From assembly GCA_964560855.1 (NCBI GenBank), contig CAZLLU010000030.1, forward strand, positions 1 to 9,857: a DNA stretch of 9,857 nucleotides, read 5' to 3'. Source of the stretch: CAJBLF01 sp964560855. Lineage in GTDB: Bacteria > Patescibacteriota > Gracilibacteria > Absconditabacterales > Absconditicoccaceae. Positions 1 to 7,200 of the stretch are shown piece by piece. A model generated the notes under the pieces. That model was not told where the DNA came from. It made no database searches and was given only the letters and a program-made list of their open reading frames with translations. The first letter of the stretch is position 1. Every line of letters begins with the position of its first letter. A program made the position numbers and the translations under genes.

Positions 1-15
1 TAATGATGCTAATAC

Positions 16-41
16 TTGCTTATTGTAAAAATATTTATAAT
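16..41 (+). promoter_or_regulatory. Possible promoter upstream of hsdS
   Basis: A perfect TATAAT lies at 36-41 in a very AT-rich leader, with TTGCTT at 16-21, a spacing of only 14 nt. Transcription would begin near 48, almost at the first recognisable HsdS codon. That leaves no room for a normal leader and start codon. The short spacing and AT-rich background make this weak. Confidence 0.25.
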
Positions 42-51
42 TAATTATTAA

Positions 52-1212
52 TATAACCGACCATTAAAAAAACTCTGAGAAATAGTAGATATTCTTGATA
101 ATCAAAGAAGTCCGATTTCTTCAGAAGAAAGGGAAAAAAGAAATCAATGAAAGTCTAAGGATCAGTTATATCCATACTATTGAGCAACAAGACAAAATGG
201 GTGGATAGATGATTATATCTTTGATGAAGAACTTGTTTTGCTTGGGGAAGATTGAGCAGATTTTCATGATAAAGAAAAAGAACCAGCTTACATTATAAAT
301 TGAAAATCTTGGGTTAATAACCATGCACATGTTTTGAGAGGAAAGAAATTAATATTAGACAATAAGTTTCTTTGTTTTTACCTTAATATATTTGATTATC
401 ATTGATATGTTGCATGAGCGACTAGAATGAAACTAAATCAATGAGCGATGAAAGAAATTCCAATCCCTCTCCCACCAATCACCACCCAACAACTCATCGT
501 CGCCAAGCTAGACGAGACCTTCGCTCAGATAGATGAGGCGATAACTACTACGCAAGCCAACATCGATCAAACTGACGAGCTGACGAAGTCGGTGCTGGAT
601 AAGGTATTTGAAGAAGGTGAGTGGGAGATGAAGAAAATTGAAAAAATAGTAGAAAAAACAGAATTATGGAATCCATTAAAAAAACCTAATGAGGTTTTTG
701 ATTATGTTGATATATCTTCTATTGATAATAAGCTTTTTTCTATAACAGAAACGAAAGAAATTTTAGGAAAAGATGCACCTAGTAGAGCAAAAAAACTAAT
801 AGAAAAATGAGATATCTTGTATGCTACGACAAGGCCTAATCTGAAAAATATAGCATTGTGTGAAATAAACAAACCTAATTTAACGTGCTCAACTTGATTT
901 TGTGTTTTAAGAACAAAGAAAAAAGAATTGTTCAATAGGTACTTGTTCTATTACATAATAACAGATGGATTCTTTAAGAAAATAGAAAAATATATTAGAG
1001 GTGCGCAGTATCCTGCAGTATCTGATAAAGATATAAAAAGTGTAGAAATTCCACTTCCGCCACTCGCTAAACAACAAGAAATCGTCGATTACTTGGATCG
1101 TGTCTTCGCTGAGACGAAACAGCTCAAGGCTGAGTATGAAGCGAAGCTTCAACAGCTTAAGGAACTCAAGGCGAGTGTATTGCAGAGTGCGTTCGAGGGG
1201 AAGTTAGTATAA
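52..1212 (+). CDS. hsdS: Type I restriction enzyme specificity subunit HsdS, no visible start codon
   Basis: HsdS selects the DNA sequence recognised by a type I restriction-modification complex and docks two HsdM subunits. With TGA read as Gly (ten codons, for example 76, 148, 181, 808, 895) the frame is open from 52 to TAA at 1210. The layout is classical. TRD1 is at about 58-450, beginning PLKKLGEIVDILDN with an LYPYYGA motif. The first conserved helix follows at 457-618 (IPIPLPPITTQQ). TRD2 is at about 619-1035. The second conserved helix is at 1048-1209 (IPLPPLAKQQEI, ending SVLQSAFEGKLV). Conserved helices use GC-rich codons and the TRDs AT-rich ones, as expected from TRD swapping. An in-frame TAA at 49 precedes the homology, and no ATG, GTG or TTG lies between it and the conserved N-terminus. 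The first in-frame ATG, at 427, would delete TRD1. It may be a silent or recombined hsdS copy, or use an unusual start. Confidence 0.85.
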
Positions 1213-1347
1213 TATCTTGGATTTAACCTATTCATTAAATAGGTAATATAAATTGATAAAAATATTACATATCAAGACAATAGGTAACACATATATGACA
1301 TATATACCCAAATAAGTAAAATAAAAATACGAAAATGTTACATATAT

Positions 1348-1375
1348 TTGATTTTTGTTCCAAAATGAGTAAAAT
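1348..1375 (+). promoter_or_regulatory. Putative sigma-70-type promoter of fic-hsdM
   Basis: TTGATT (1348-1353) and TAAAAT (1370-1375) are separated by 16 nt and lie about 30 nt before the Fic start. The -10 box falls inside the left arm of the inverted repeat described next. AT-richness lowers confidence. Confidence 0.4.
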
Positions 1376-1394
1376 AGAAGGTGTTTTATTTTAC
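1369..1394. promoter_or_regulatory. Inverted repeat, possible operator over the fic promoter
   Basis: GTAAAATA (1369-1376) and TATTTTAC (1387-1394) form a perfect 8-bp inverted repeat with a 10-nt centre, ending 10 nt before the Fic start codon. A further direct copy, AGTAAAATA, is at 1315-1323. The overlap with the putative -10 suggests a repressor site or a translation-blocking hairpin. The Fic protein has a C-terminal winged helix and is a candidate binder; this is inference. Confidence 0.4.
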
Positions 1395-1404
1395 CTAAGA
1401 GAAA

Positions 1405-2478
1405 ATGTTTGATCCAAATATCCCTTACAATGATTTACCCTTGCTTCCAGGAAACTTTGATTTTAATCAAGTAGATATTCTCAAAGCAACCATCAAAGCC
1501 AATGAAAATCTAGCGAGGCTAAATGGATTAGCCTTACTTTTGCCGAACTCAGAGATTTTGATGGCGCCATTATTGATCAAAGAATCGGTGGAAAGTAGTG
1601 CTATAGAAAATATCCACACTACTACACAAAAAGTGCTTCAAAAAGAGGCTATGGGAATCAAAGAAATAAAGTGACCAGAAAAAGAAGTATTACATTATCG
1701 TGAAGCATTGATGTTTGGTATGCAGCAAATACAACATTATGGCGGTATCCCGACCAATCTTTTGATAGCGGTACAAAATATTTTGGAACCAACCAAACAA
1801 GGAATTCGTGCTATACCATGAACAATTATCCAAAATGATCAAACCTGAGAAACAATATATACACCACCGGAAGGGGAACATAGACTCAGAGATTTTTTAG
1901 CAAATCTAGAAATGTTTCTAAACGAAAAAGAGAGTGATATCGATCCTTTGATAAAATTATGAGTGATTCATTATCAATTTGAAGCAATTCATCCTTTTTA
2001 TGATGGAAATGGAAGGACATGAAGAATGCTTATGATCTTATATCTTTTGATTAGTGAAAAATTAAAATATCCTGTGTTGTTTATCAGTGAATATATCAAC
2101 AGAACCAGATCGAAATATTATACTTTATTAAATGAAGCTTCCAGAACGAACGATTATAAATCAGTCATCATGTATATGTTGGAGTGAATATCTGAGCAGG
2201 CAATAGTGACGGAACAAAAGATTCTCCACATCAAAGAAATGATGTCTTCTATAGAAGAAAAAATAAAATGATTAGGCATAGATTATCATCATATCACAAG
2301 GGTGCTATTTTCGCATCCATATATTACTATATCTGACTTTGCAGAAAAATTGGAAGTAACCAGACAAACTATTCACAGATATGTGAAACAATTAACAGAA
2401 TTATGAATAATAACAGTAGAAAAAAAATGAAAAAACAGGTTAATATCTATACCACAATTTATCACTTTACTTAGTTAA
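1405..2478 (+). CDS. fic: Fic-domain AMPylase (protein adenylyltransferase) with C-terminal winged helix
   Basis: Fic proteins transfer AMP from ATP to hydroxyl side chains of target proteins. The 357-residue product begins with a Fic_N-type region (LPLLPGNFDF) and carries the inhibitory motif S64-x3-E68-N69 (SSAIEN), which normally keeps the enzyme off through its Glu. The catalytic motif HPFYDGNGRTGR is at 196-207 with catalytic H196 intact. Its last Gly is encoded by TGA at 2020, strong evidence for TGA=Gly. A winged helix follows at about 303-350 (ISDFAEKLEVTRQTIHRYV), a common Fic architecture. Nine TGA codons are read through and there is no CGA or CGG. The gene lies directly before hsdM (2-nt gap), so the two are probably cotranscribed. 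Fic genes inside type I RM loci are known elsewhere, but their role there is unclear. The start is the first ATG, with weak AAGAGA upstream. Confidence 0.93.
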
Positions 2479-2480
2479 TC

Positions 2481-3926
2481 ATGCAAGCACACATCAACAG
2501 AATTACCGACATTCTTCGTAGAGACGATGGTATCTCAGGAGCTATGCAATACACCGAACAAATCTCATGGATATTGTTTCTTAAGTATCTCAATGATTAT
2601 GAAGAAATGCAAAATCAGGCAGCTGGACTTAATGGAGAGAAATATACCTATATTCTCAAACCAGAGTTTAGACGAAGCACTCGAGCGTGTCCCAAAAAAG
2701 ATGGTAAGATAGACTTGCATGTAGCCAAATCATGAGAAGACTTGAAGGATTTTGTGAACAAAGAATTATTCCCATATCTCAAATGATTTAGAAAAAATGA
2801 ATGAGAGTATCATAGTATCACCTACAAGATTGGAGAAATCTTCTATTTCATGGACAATAAAATAGAGAGCGGACATACATTGAGAGAAGTACTTGATATT
2901 ATAGATGCAATGAATTTTAATAGTCAAGAAGATCTATTTCAACTTAGTCATATTTATGAAAGTCTACTTCAAGGGATGGGAAATGATGGGGGAAATTCAG
3001 GTGAATTTTATACTCCAAGACCAGTCATCAAAACTATGGTGCAAGCTATCAATCCACACATAGGACAAACGATATATGATGGTGCTGCAGGTAGTTGCGG
3101 ATTCTTGATAGAGTCATACGAATATATGAAAGAACAAGAAAAATCTACCAAAGATCTGGAATTTCTTCATCAAAAAACATTTTTTGGAAACGAAAAGACT
3201 CCACTTGCATACGTTATGTGAGTAATGAACATGATTCTTCATGGTATCGAAAATCCTAATCTTAACAAACAAAATACACTGACACAAGATATCAGAGGGA
3301 TAGAAGAAAAAGATAGATTCGATATTGTTCTCGCAAACCCACCATTCGGAGGAAAGGAAAAAGATCAAATCCAAGCAAACTTTCCAATCAAGACGAACGC
3401 AACAGAAATGCTCTTCTTACAACACTTTATGAAGAAATTGAAAGTGGGTGGTAAAGCAGCTATCATTGTTCCAGAATGAGTATTGTTTAATACGTGAAAT
3501 GCTTTTCAAGAAATAAAAAAAATATTAACTCAGGATTTTAATCTACATACCATACTTAGTTTACCATCAGGAGTATTTCTTCCTTATGCAGGCGTAAAAA
3601 CAAACGTTATTTTCTTCGATAGAGTAGGAAGTACCAAAAATATCCGATATTATGAAGTAAATTTAGATAGAAAATTGACTAAGAATAAACCTATAACAAG
3701 CGAAGAATTGCAAGATTTCTTGAAATGTTTCAAAGATAAGAAAATCACAGAAAATTCTTGGATGGTAGATATTAATGATATAAAAGACTATGACTTGTCT
3801 GCAAAGAATCCAAATAAAATCAAAGAGCAAGTTCATAGAGATCCAAAGGAAATTATCGAAGATATCGAAAAAAACGAGAAGAAAATCAGTGAGCTTATAG
3901 AAAATATTAAAAAAATAATCAGTTAA
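2481..3926 (+). CDS. hsdM: Type I restriction-modification DNA methyltransferase subunit HsdM
   Basis: HsdM transfers a methyl group from S-adenosylmethionine to the N6 of adenine at sites chosen by HsdS. The 481-residue product is near usual family length. An N-terminal helical domain starts MQAHINRITDILRRDDG, followed by the conserved block FRWSTWACPKKDGKID (CGA codons at 2673 and 2682 read as Trp 65 and 68). The SAM-binding motif is DGAAGSCGF from Asp200, a variant of the DGAVGSAGF type, preceded by GEFYTPRPVI. The catalytic motif NPPF is at 286-289, followed by GGKAAIIVPEG. The C-terminus is a Lys/Glu-rich helix, probably coiled coil, that would contact HsdS. Six TGA codons are read as Gly. 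It starts 2 nt after the Fic stop with no ribosome-binding site, suggesting translational coupling. hsdS lies upstream of fic, an unusual order, and hsdR is not in the window. Confidence 0.95.
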
Positions 3927-3949
3927 TTTACTTTATTTTTCATGCCCCC

Positions 3950-4018
3950 ATGTCCACCAAACCAAAACTGAATCATGAGCGACACCTCACCCACAAAATA
4001 CCTTTAGAGACTGAGTAG
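3950..4018 (+). pseudogene. Short remnant of a small conserved hypothetical gene
   Basis: A 22-codon frame reads KPKLNHEWHLTHKIP near its start and then stops at TAG 4016. The pattern (LNxEWHxxHxxP, Trp from CGA at 3980) recalls the N-terminus of small hypothetical proteins I have seen in Patescibacteria. The C-rich codon use resembles the backbone genes to the right rather than hsdM. It may be the leftover start of a backbone gene broken when the island inserted. The rest of 3927-4078 has no convincing gene: frame 1 is open at 3919-4119 but lacks a good start. Confidence 0.25.
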
Positions 4019-4078
4019 TGGCAACAACAAGAACAGGCGTCTCAAAGATTTTACCTCCAGTTTCTCGTTTTAGTCCAG

Positions 4079-5077
4079 ATGGACAAAGAACACAAAAAGA
4101 GAAAGCGTGCTTGAAAAACTAATGAGGTTTTTTGGAAGATTCTTTGATATTTCAAAGAAAGAAATATAGAGAATGAATTGAACCAAATATTTTATTTAGG
4201 TTTACCTGATTATAATATTATGATGCTAATATTTTTTTCTCAAATAAGTACTAGAGAGCGAGCCATAATTATTTGGGTAACAACATTTCTTATATGGGTA
4301 ATTAGAAAAAACAAAAATATATTATCTGATTTTAATAATGTTCTAAAATGTTTTTTTAACCGAAAAATTCTTAGCTCAACAATAATATTGTTTTTATATA
4401 ATATAGTGATGGTGTATATATTATATAATTTAAAATTTTGGAATGTGTGATTGCTAAAAGATACTTTTATATGGGTTTTTTGATCATTTTCACTGATCTT
4501 AAGTCTATCAAAACAATATAAAGAAAAATGATTTTTAAAAAATATTTTGTTGTCTACAGTTAAACGAGTATTGCTTTTTGAATTTATATTCAACGTCTAT
4601 ACATTCAATATCGGAGTGGAATTGATTTTAGTGCCAATAATAACTTGATTATCACTATTAAGTCGATTTACAGGAACAAAAAAAGAATACAAAATGGTAA
4701 ATACAATATTTTCATATATATTATCATTCTTTATAATTTGATATTGATTTTATATAGTAGGAGACTTTATTAAAACCCCAGAAAACTTAATCAATAGTAA
4801 TAATTTTTATTCTTTTCTACTTCCTATTTTATTGACGATATTCATTATTCCACTTTTATATATGTATGGACTAATTATGGCATATGAAGGACTATTTATT
4901 CGTATGAGTAATTGTTTCCGTAAAAACAAAAAACTATATCGCATAGCAAAAATAAAGATAATAAAACATTTTTGATTGAATTTAAATAAATTAAATATTT
5001 TTGCTGCTTCTAATATATGGTTTCAAAATGATATAGAAAAAAAAGATGATATAGATATGATGTTGAAATGATATTAG
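4079..5077 (+). CDS. Polytopic membrane protein of unknown function
   Basis: This 332-residue protein begins with a basic cytosolic segment (DKEHKKRKR) and a soluble stretch (NEVFWKILGYF, IFYLGLPDYN). About six or seven hydrophobic helices follow, near residues 62-76, 97-117, 127-143, 163-178, 180-198, 208-227 and 245-267. A charged C-terminal tail of about 60 residues comes last. The pattern STREWAIIIW before the first helix, and VELILVPI with a later KKEYK, recall a widespread uncharacterised membrane family; I cannot name a function. There is no signal peptide. Many TGA codons are read as Gly. Four CGA codons (residues 61, 95, 163, 196) fit Trp at helix edges, though Arg is not excluded. 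The start at 4079 is the first ATG after TAG 4016; a later ATG at 4178 would lose the soluble segment. The neighbouring nuclease-like gene suggests a defence role, perhaps as a membrane effector. Confidence 0.75.
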
Positions 5078-5183
5078 GTATATGTGATATTTGAGTAGAA
5101 AATATCAGAAAGCAACTTCGTCTTACCATCAAAAAAATCTAATGAGGTAAATGTAAATTAGTTTATATTTTTGATATTTCGGA

Positions 5184-6017
5184 ATGACAAAAGAAAGAAT
5201 AAGAAAAATGGATAGTGATATAGTAGAATACGTTAGAGAAGAAAATAAAGATTTAACTAGCTATTTTTTAAAAGCATCAAAGCTTTGAAATTGAACACCT
5301 CAAGAGATTTCAGATTACAAAGAATCTTATTTTAGAAGTATGTTAAGTAAATATTATCCATTTCCATACAAGATAACTAAGTGAATCATTAGATGAGGAC
5401 ATCAAGGGTGGTTATGAACAGACTCTATTGATTGTATTATTTGTTGTCCCAATCATCCAGATATAGTAGATATTTGATGAAAAAATTCCTTTATTTTAGC
5501 AGATGGAGTAGAGGCGGCTATAGAAATAAAATGAGATTTTAAAAATAAGGAAGTTGTAAGAGGACTTAAACAATTACTTTCTGTAAAAGATATGCCAATC
5601 AAGAAAAAAAAATGTTATGATCCAAAACTACCAGCTATTATTTATTGTGAAAAGACATATGAGAATGTTCACAAATTATTGGATACAATTGTTACCTATT
5701 ATGAAACAGACGAAATTAGGTGGGATAGACAGTTTGATGCTATTGTTGTTCATAACAAATATATAATAATTAACAGTTACCCTGGAAATATTTTTCCTAA
5801 TTTTTTTATTTGAATAAACCAAAAATATTTAGTATGTTACTATAATGAAGATACTTTGTGTGCTTTTTTATATTTCTTATTTAGTATAAAGAAGACAGAT
5901 GGGCTCGATGATAAAAATATACTAAAAAATTATATTTCGTTTATGACTCCACTTAAGGATGAAACATTTAAAGATATAAATGAAAGATTATCAAAGATAA
6001 CTCGTTTTATAAAATAA
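5184..6017 (+). CDS. DUF6602-like protein with probable PD-(D/E)XK nuclease fold
   Basis: The 277-residue product resembles DUF6602 proteins. A helical N-terminus leads into YFRSMLSKYYPFPYKITKG (49-67), then a segment containing S81-I-D83-C-I-I and, after an inserted loop, A112-I-E114-I-K116. The spacing D83...E114-x-K116 after a beta strand is that of PD-(D/E)XK nucleases, so metal-dependent DNA cleavage is plausible but unproven. A C-terminal region of about 150 residues contains strands such as AIVVHNKYIIINSY. Numerous TGA codons are read as Gly, including tandem pairs; no CGA or CGG is used. It lies 106 nt after the membrane protein gene and ends 9 nt before the HNH gene, so cotranscription is likely. 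The AT-rich codon use matches fic, hsdM and the membrane gene. DUF6602 proteins are often seen in phage-defence contexts. Confidence 0.75.
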
Positions 6018-6026
6018 CTCTCTTCT

Positions 6027-6572
6027 ATGCCTGACTCATCCGTCCACACCATCCAAGACCAGATCTTCTTCCAATATGCCAAAATCATCGCCTGCTCAGC
6101 CTATGGCTGCACGAACTGATGAGAAGCGAAGAAGAAGTGTTATTGATTCATCAAAAGCACATTCAAGAAGCTCCAATCCGGCGAGATGAAACGATCCGAC
6201 ATCCTCAGGGAAGATAAACAGATGCTGGATGAGAAGAAGAAGTGTGTCTATTGCTGAACTACAGAAAATCTCTCTCGAGATCATATCGTACCCAAATCAT
6301 TGAAAATACATGAAAGATGTACGACCTGCGAAAAAATTCAATGAATCTCAAATCATATCCGAGCTTGCCAGTCCTGCAATAGTAAAAAATCAGATAGTTG
6401 ATTATATCATTTTCGAAAAAAACTTCATCCAGAAGATCCAAAATATTACGATACATTGCCAGCGCTTCTAGAAAAGAAATATCTAAAAACGATGTATTGC
6501 TGTCATTTGTGTAATGGTAGTCTTAATATAGTAATTGAGAATATAAGTGTGTTGGATGTGGATATGAAATAA
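6027..6572 (+). CDS. HNH endonuclease
   Basis: The 181-residue protein has an N-terminal helical region with MKWSDILREDKQ (54-65), then the HNH core. Zinc ligands are C73-x2-C76 (KCVYCG) and C114-x2-C117 (ACQSCNSKK). The catalytic segment is NLSWDHIVPKS with D85 and H86, and N118 follows the second Cys pair. An extra pair, C98-x2-C101, lies between, and C159/C162 near the C-terminus may form another site. CGA codons at 6192, 6276 and 6360 fall at positions 56, 84 and 112, Trp in this family as I recall it, and make good sense as Trp; a fourth at residue 130 is neutral. Several TGA codons are read as Gly. The first third is richer in GC than the preceding gene. The product probably nicks or cuts DNA; whether it serves defence, homing or repair is not visible. 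The last ten residues are uncertain because another frame there encodes a zinc-ribbon-like end. Confidence 0.9.
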
Positions 6573-6591
6573 AAATTATTTTATAGACGTA

Positions 6592-6613
6592 AAGTCTACA
6601 TATTTGTAGACTT
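6592..6613. terminator. Perfect 9-bp hairpin after the HNH gene
   Basis: AAGTCTACA (6592-6600) and TGTAGACTT (6605-6613) flank a TATT loop, 19 nt after the HNH stop. The position suits transcription termination, but no T-run follows. It could instead be an RNA processing or protein-binding site. Confidence 0.35.
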
Positions 6614-6678
6614 ATAGTAGTTGGATTGTTAGATAGTCAGGTAATCTCACCGTTCCACATCATTACAAAACTAAGCGA

Positions 6679-6706
6679 TTTAACATGACAAACTTCTCAT
6701 GTTAAA
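6679..6706. repeat. Inverted repeat TTTAACATGA with an extra direct copy
   Basis: TTTAACATGA (6679-6688) pairs perfectly over 10 bp with TCATGTTAAA (6697-6706) around an 8-nt loop and is followed by more A residues. The same 10-mer recurs at 6720-6729. On the opposite strand the hairpin would be preceded, not followed, by A/T. A regulator-binding site or remnant of a repeat is possible; a simple terminator is less likely. Confidence 0.45.
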
Positions 6707-6790
6707 AAAATTGAAAATATTTAACATGAACTTGTTGTTATTGTAATTTTACCCTCTCCCATCCTCATCCTCACCTCCATCTTCAAAAAT

Positions 6791-6808
6791 AATTTTAAAT
6801 TTAAAATT
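6791..6808. repeat. 18-bp AT-only palindrome
   Basis: AATTTTAAATTTAAAATT is its own reverse complement. Related AT-only stretches occur at 8277-8294, 8330-8349 and 9401-9417, always between genes. Confidence 0.5.
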
Positions 6809-6832
6809 TCCCTCATTCGAGGACAAGTAAAT

Positions 6833-6860
6833 TTGAAATTTGAAAGGAGTTGGGTAGTAT
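6833..6860 (+). promoter_or_regulatory. Putative promoter of the GIY-YIG gene
   Basis: TTGAAA (6833-6838) and TAGTAT (6855-6860) are 16 nt apart, with the gene start 28 nt downstream. A second TTGAAA at 6840 and TATAAA at 6858 offer other pairings with poorer spacing. Confidence 0.35.
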
Positions 6861-6888
6861 AAAAGTGTTTTTACGTTATTCTGGAAAT

Positions 6889-7146
6889 ATGTGGTATGTA
6901 TATATGGTAAGATGCAACGATAACACCCTCTACACCGGCATTACGAACGATCTCGAAAAACGTATCATCGACCACAACACATCCAAAGCGTGAGCGAAAT
7001 ATACGAAAGGGAGGAGACCAGTGAAACTCGTCCGAAGCAAAAAAGTCAAAGATAAATCGATGGCCGCGAAAAGGGAATATGCGATCAAGCAGATGAAAAA
7101 ATCAGAAAAGGAGCTGCTCGTAAAGGAATGAACCAGAAAAAAATAA
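6889..7146 (+). CDS. GIY-YIG nuclease-superfamily protein (YhbQ/UPF0213-like)
   Basis: The 85-residue protein is a stand-alone GIY-YIG domain of normal length for the YhbQ/UPF0213 group. The first motif is WYVYMV (2-7), the second YTGIT (15-19), then DLEKRI with R25 as the likely catalytic Arg, the family signature KYTKGRRPVKLV (37-48), and a helix with REYAIK whose Glu would bind metal. Such proteins are structure-specific or repair-type endonucleases in several bacteria, but the role of this small group is not settled. TGA at 6991 and 7129 is read as Gly. CGA at 7033 (residue 49) sits where relatives have an aromatic residue, so Trp fits better than Arg. It appears to be a single-gene unit with its own promoter. 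Only a weak ribosome-binding site (CTGGA) precedes the ATG. Confidence 0.9.
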
Positions 7147-7200
7147 TTTCTTGAAATAATCCAAATATAAGATTTTTTTAAAAATTTAACCACACTCCCT

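Larger units (their letters stand above)
1213..1404 (+). other. Intergenic control region between hsdS and fic
   Basis: This AT-rich spacer holds a hairpin at 1226-1244 (ACCTATT, loop CATTA, AATAGGT) just after hsdS; without a T-tract it is not a clear terminator. It also has two copies of AGTAAAATA (1315-1323 and 1368-1376), an inverted partner at 1387-1394, and several TTACATAT-type repeats. No gene is seen in it. Confidence 0.5.
6587..6888. other. Hairpin-rich intergenic spacer
   Basis: No coding frame is convincing in these 302 bases under the recoded table. The spacer holds two perfect inverted repeats, a third copy of TTTAACATGA (6720-6729) that repeats an arm of the second hairpin, a pyrimidine-rich stretch with tandem CATCCT units (about 6751-6783), an 18-bp AT-only palindrome, and a promoter-like pair before the GIY-YIG gene. 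It may mark the border between island and backbone. Confidence 0.5.

Noticed and set aside
3078..3104. DGAAGSCGF in HsdM instead of the usual DPAxGTGGF
   Set aside because: A DGAVGSAGF-type motif is normal in this HsdM subgroup, so this does not indicate loss of SAM binding.
448..3479. Apparent pseudogenes: many short frames ending at TGA in hsdS, fic and hsdM
   Set aside because: Reading TGA as Gly joins them into complete proteins with intact motifs; they are not broken genes.
3919..4122. Frame 1 open region with protein-like composition between hsdM and the membrane gene
   Set aside because: It has no suitable start codon and matches nothing I know; it overlaps the start of the membrane gene.
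5068..5142. A 24-codon frame overlapping the end of the membrane gene (MILGICDIGVENIRKQL)
   Set aside because: It is too short, matches no family, and continues after its TAA as further open sequence into the next gene; more likely chance or a decayed fragment.
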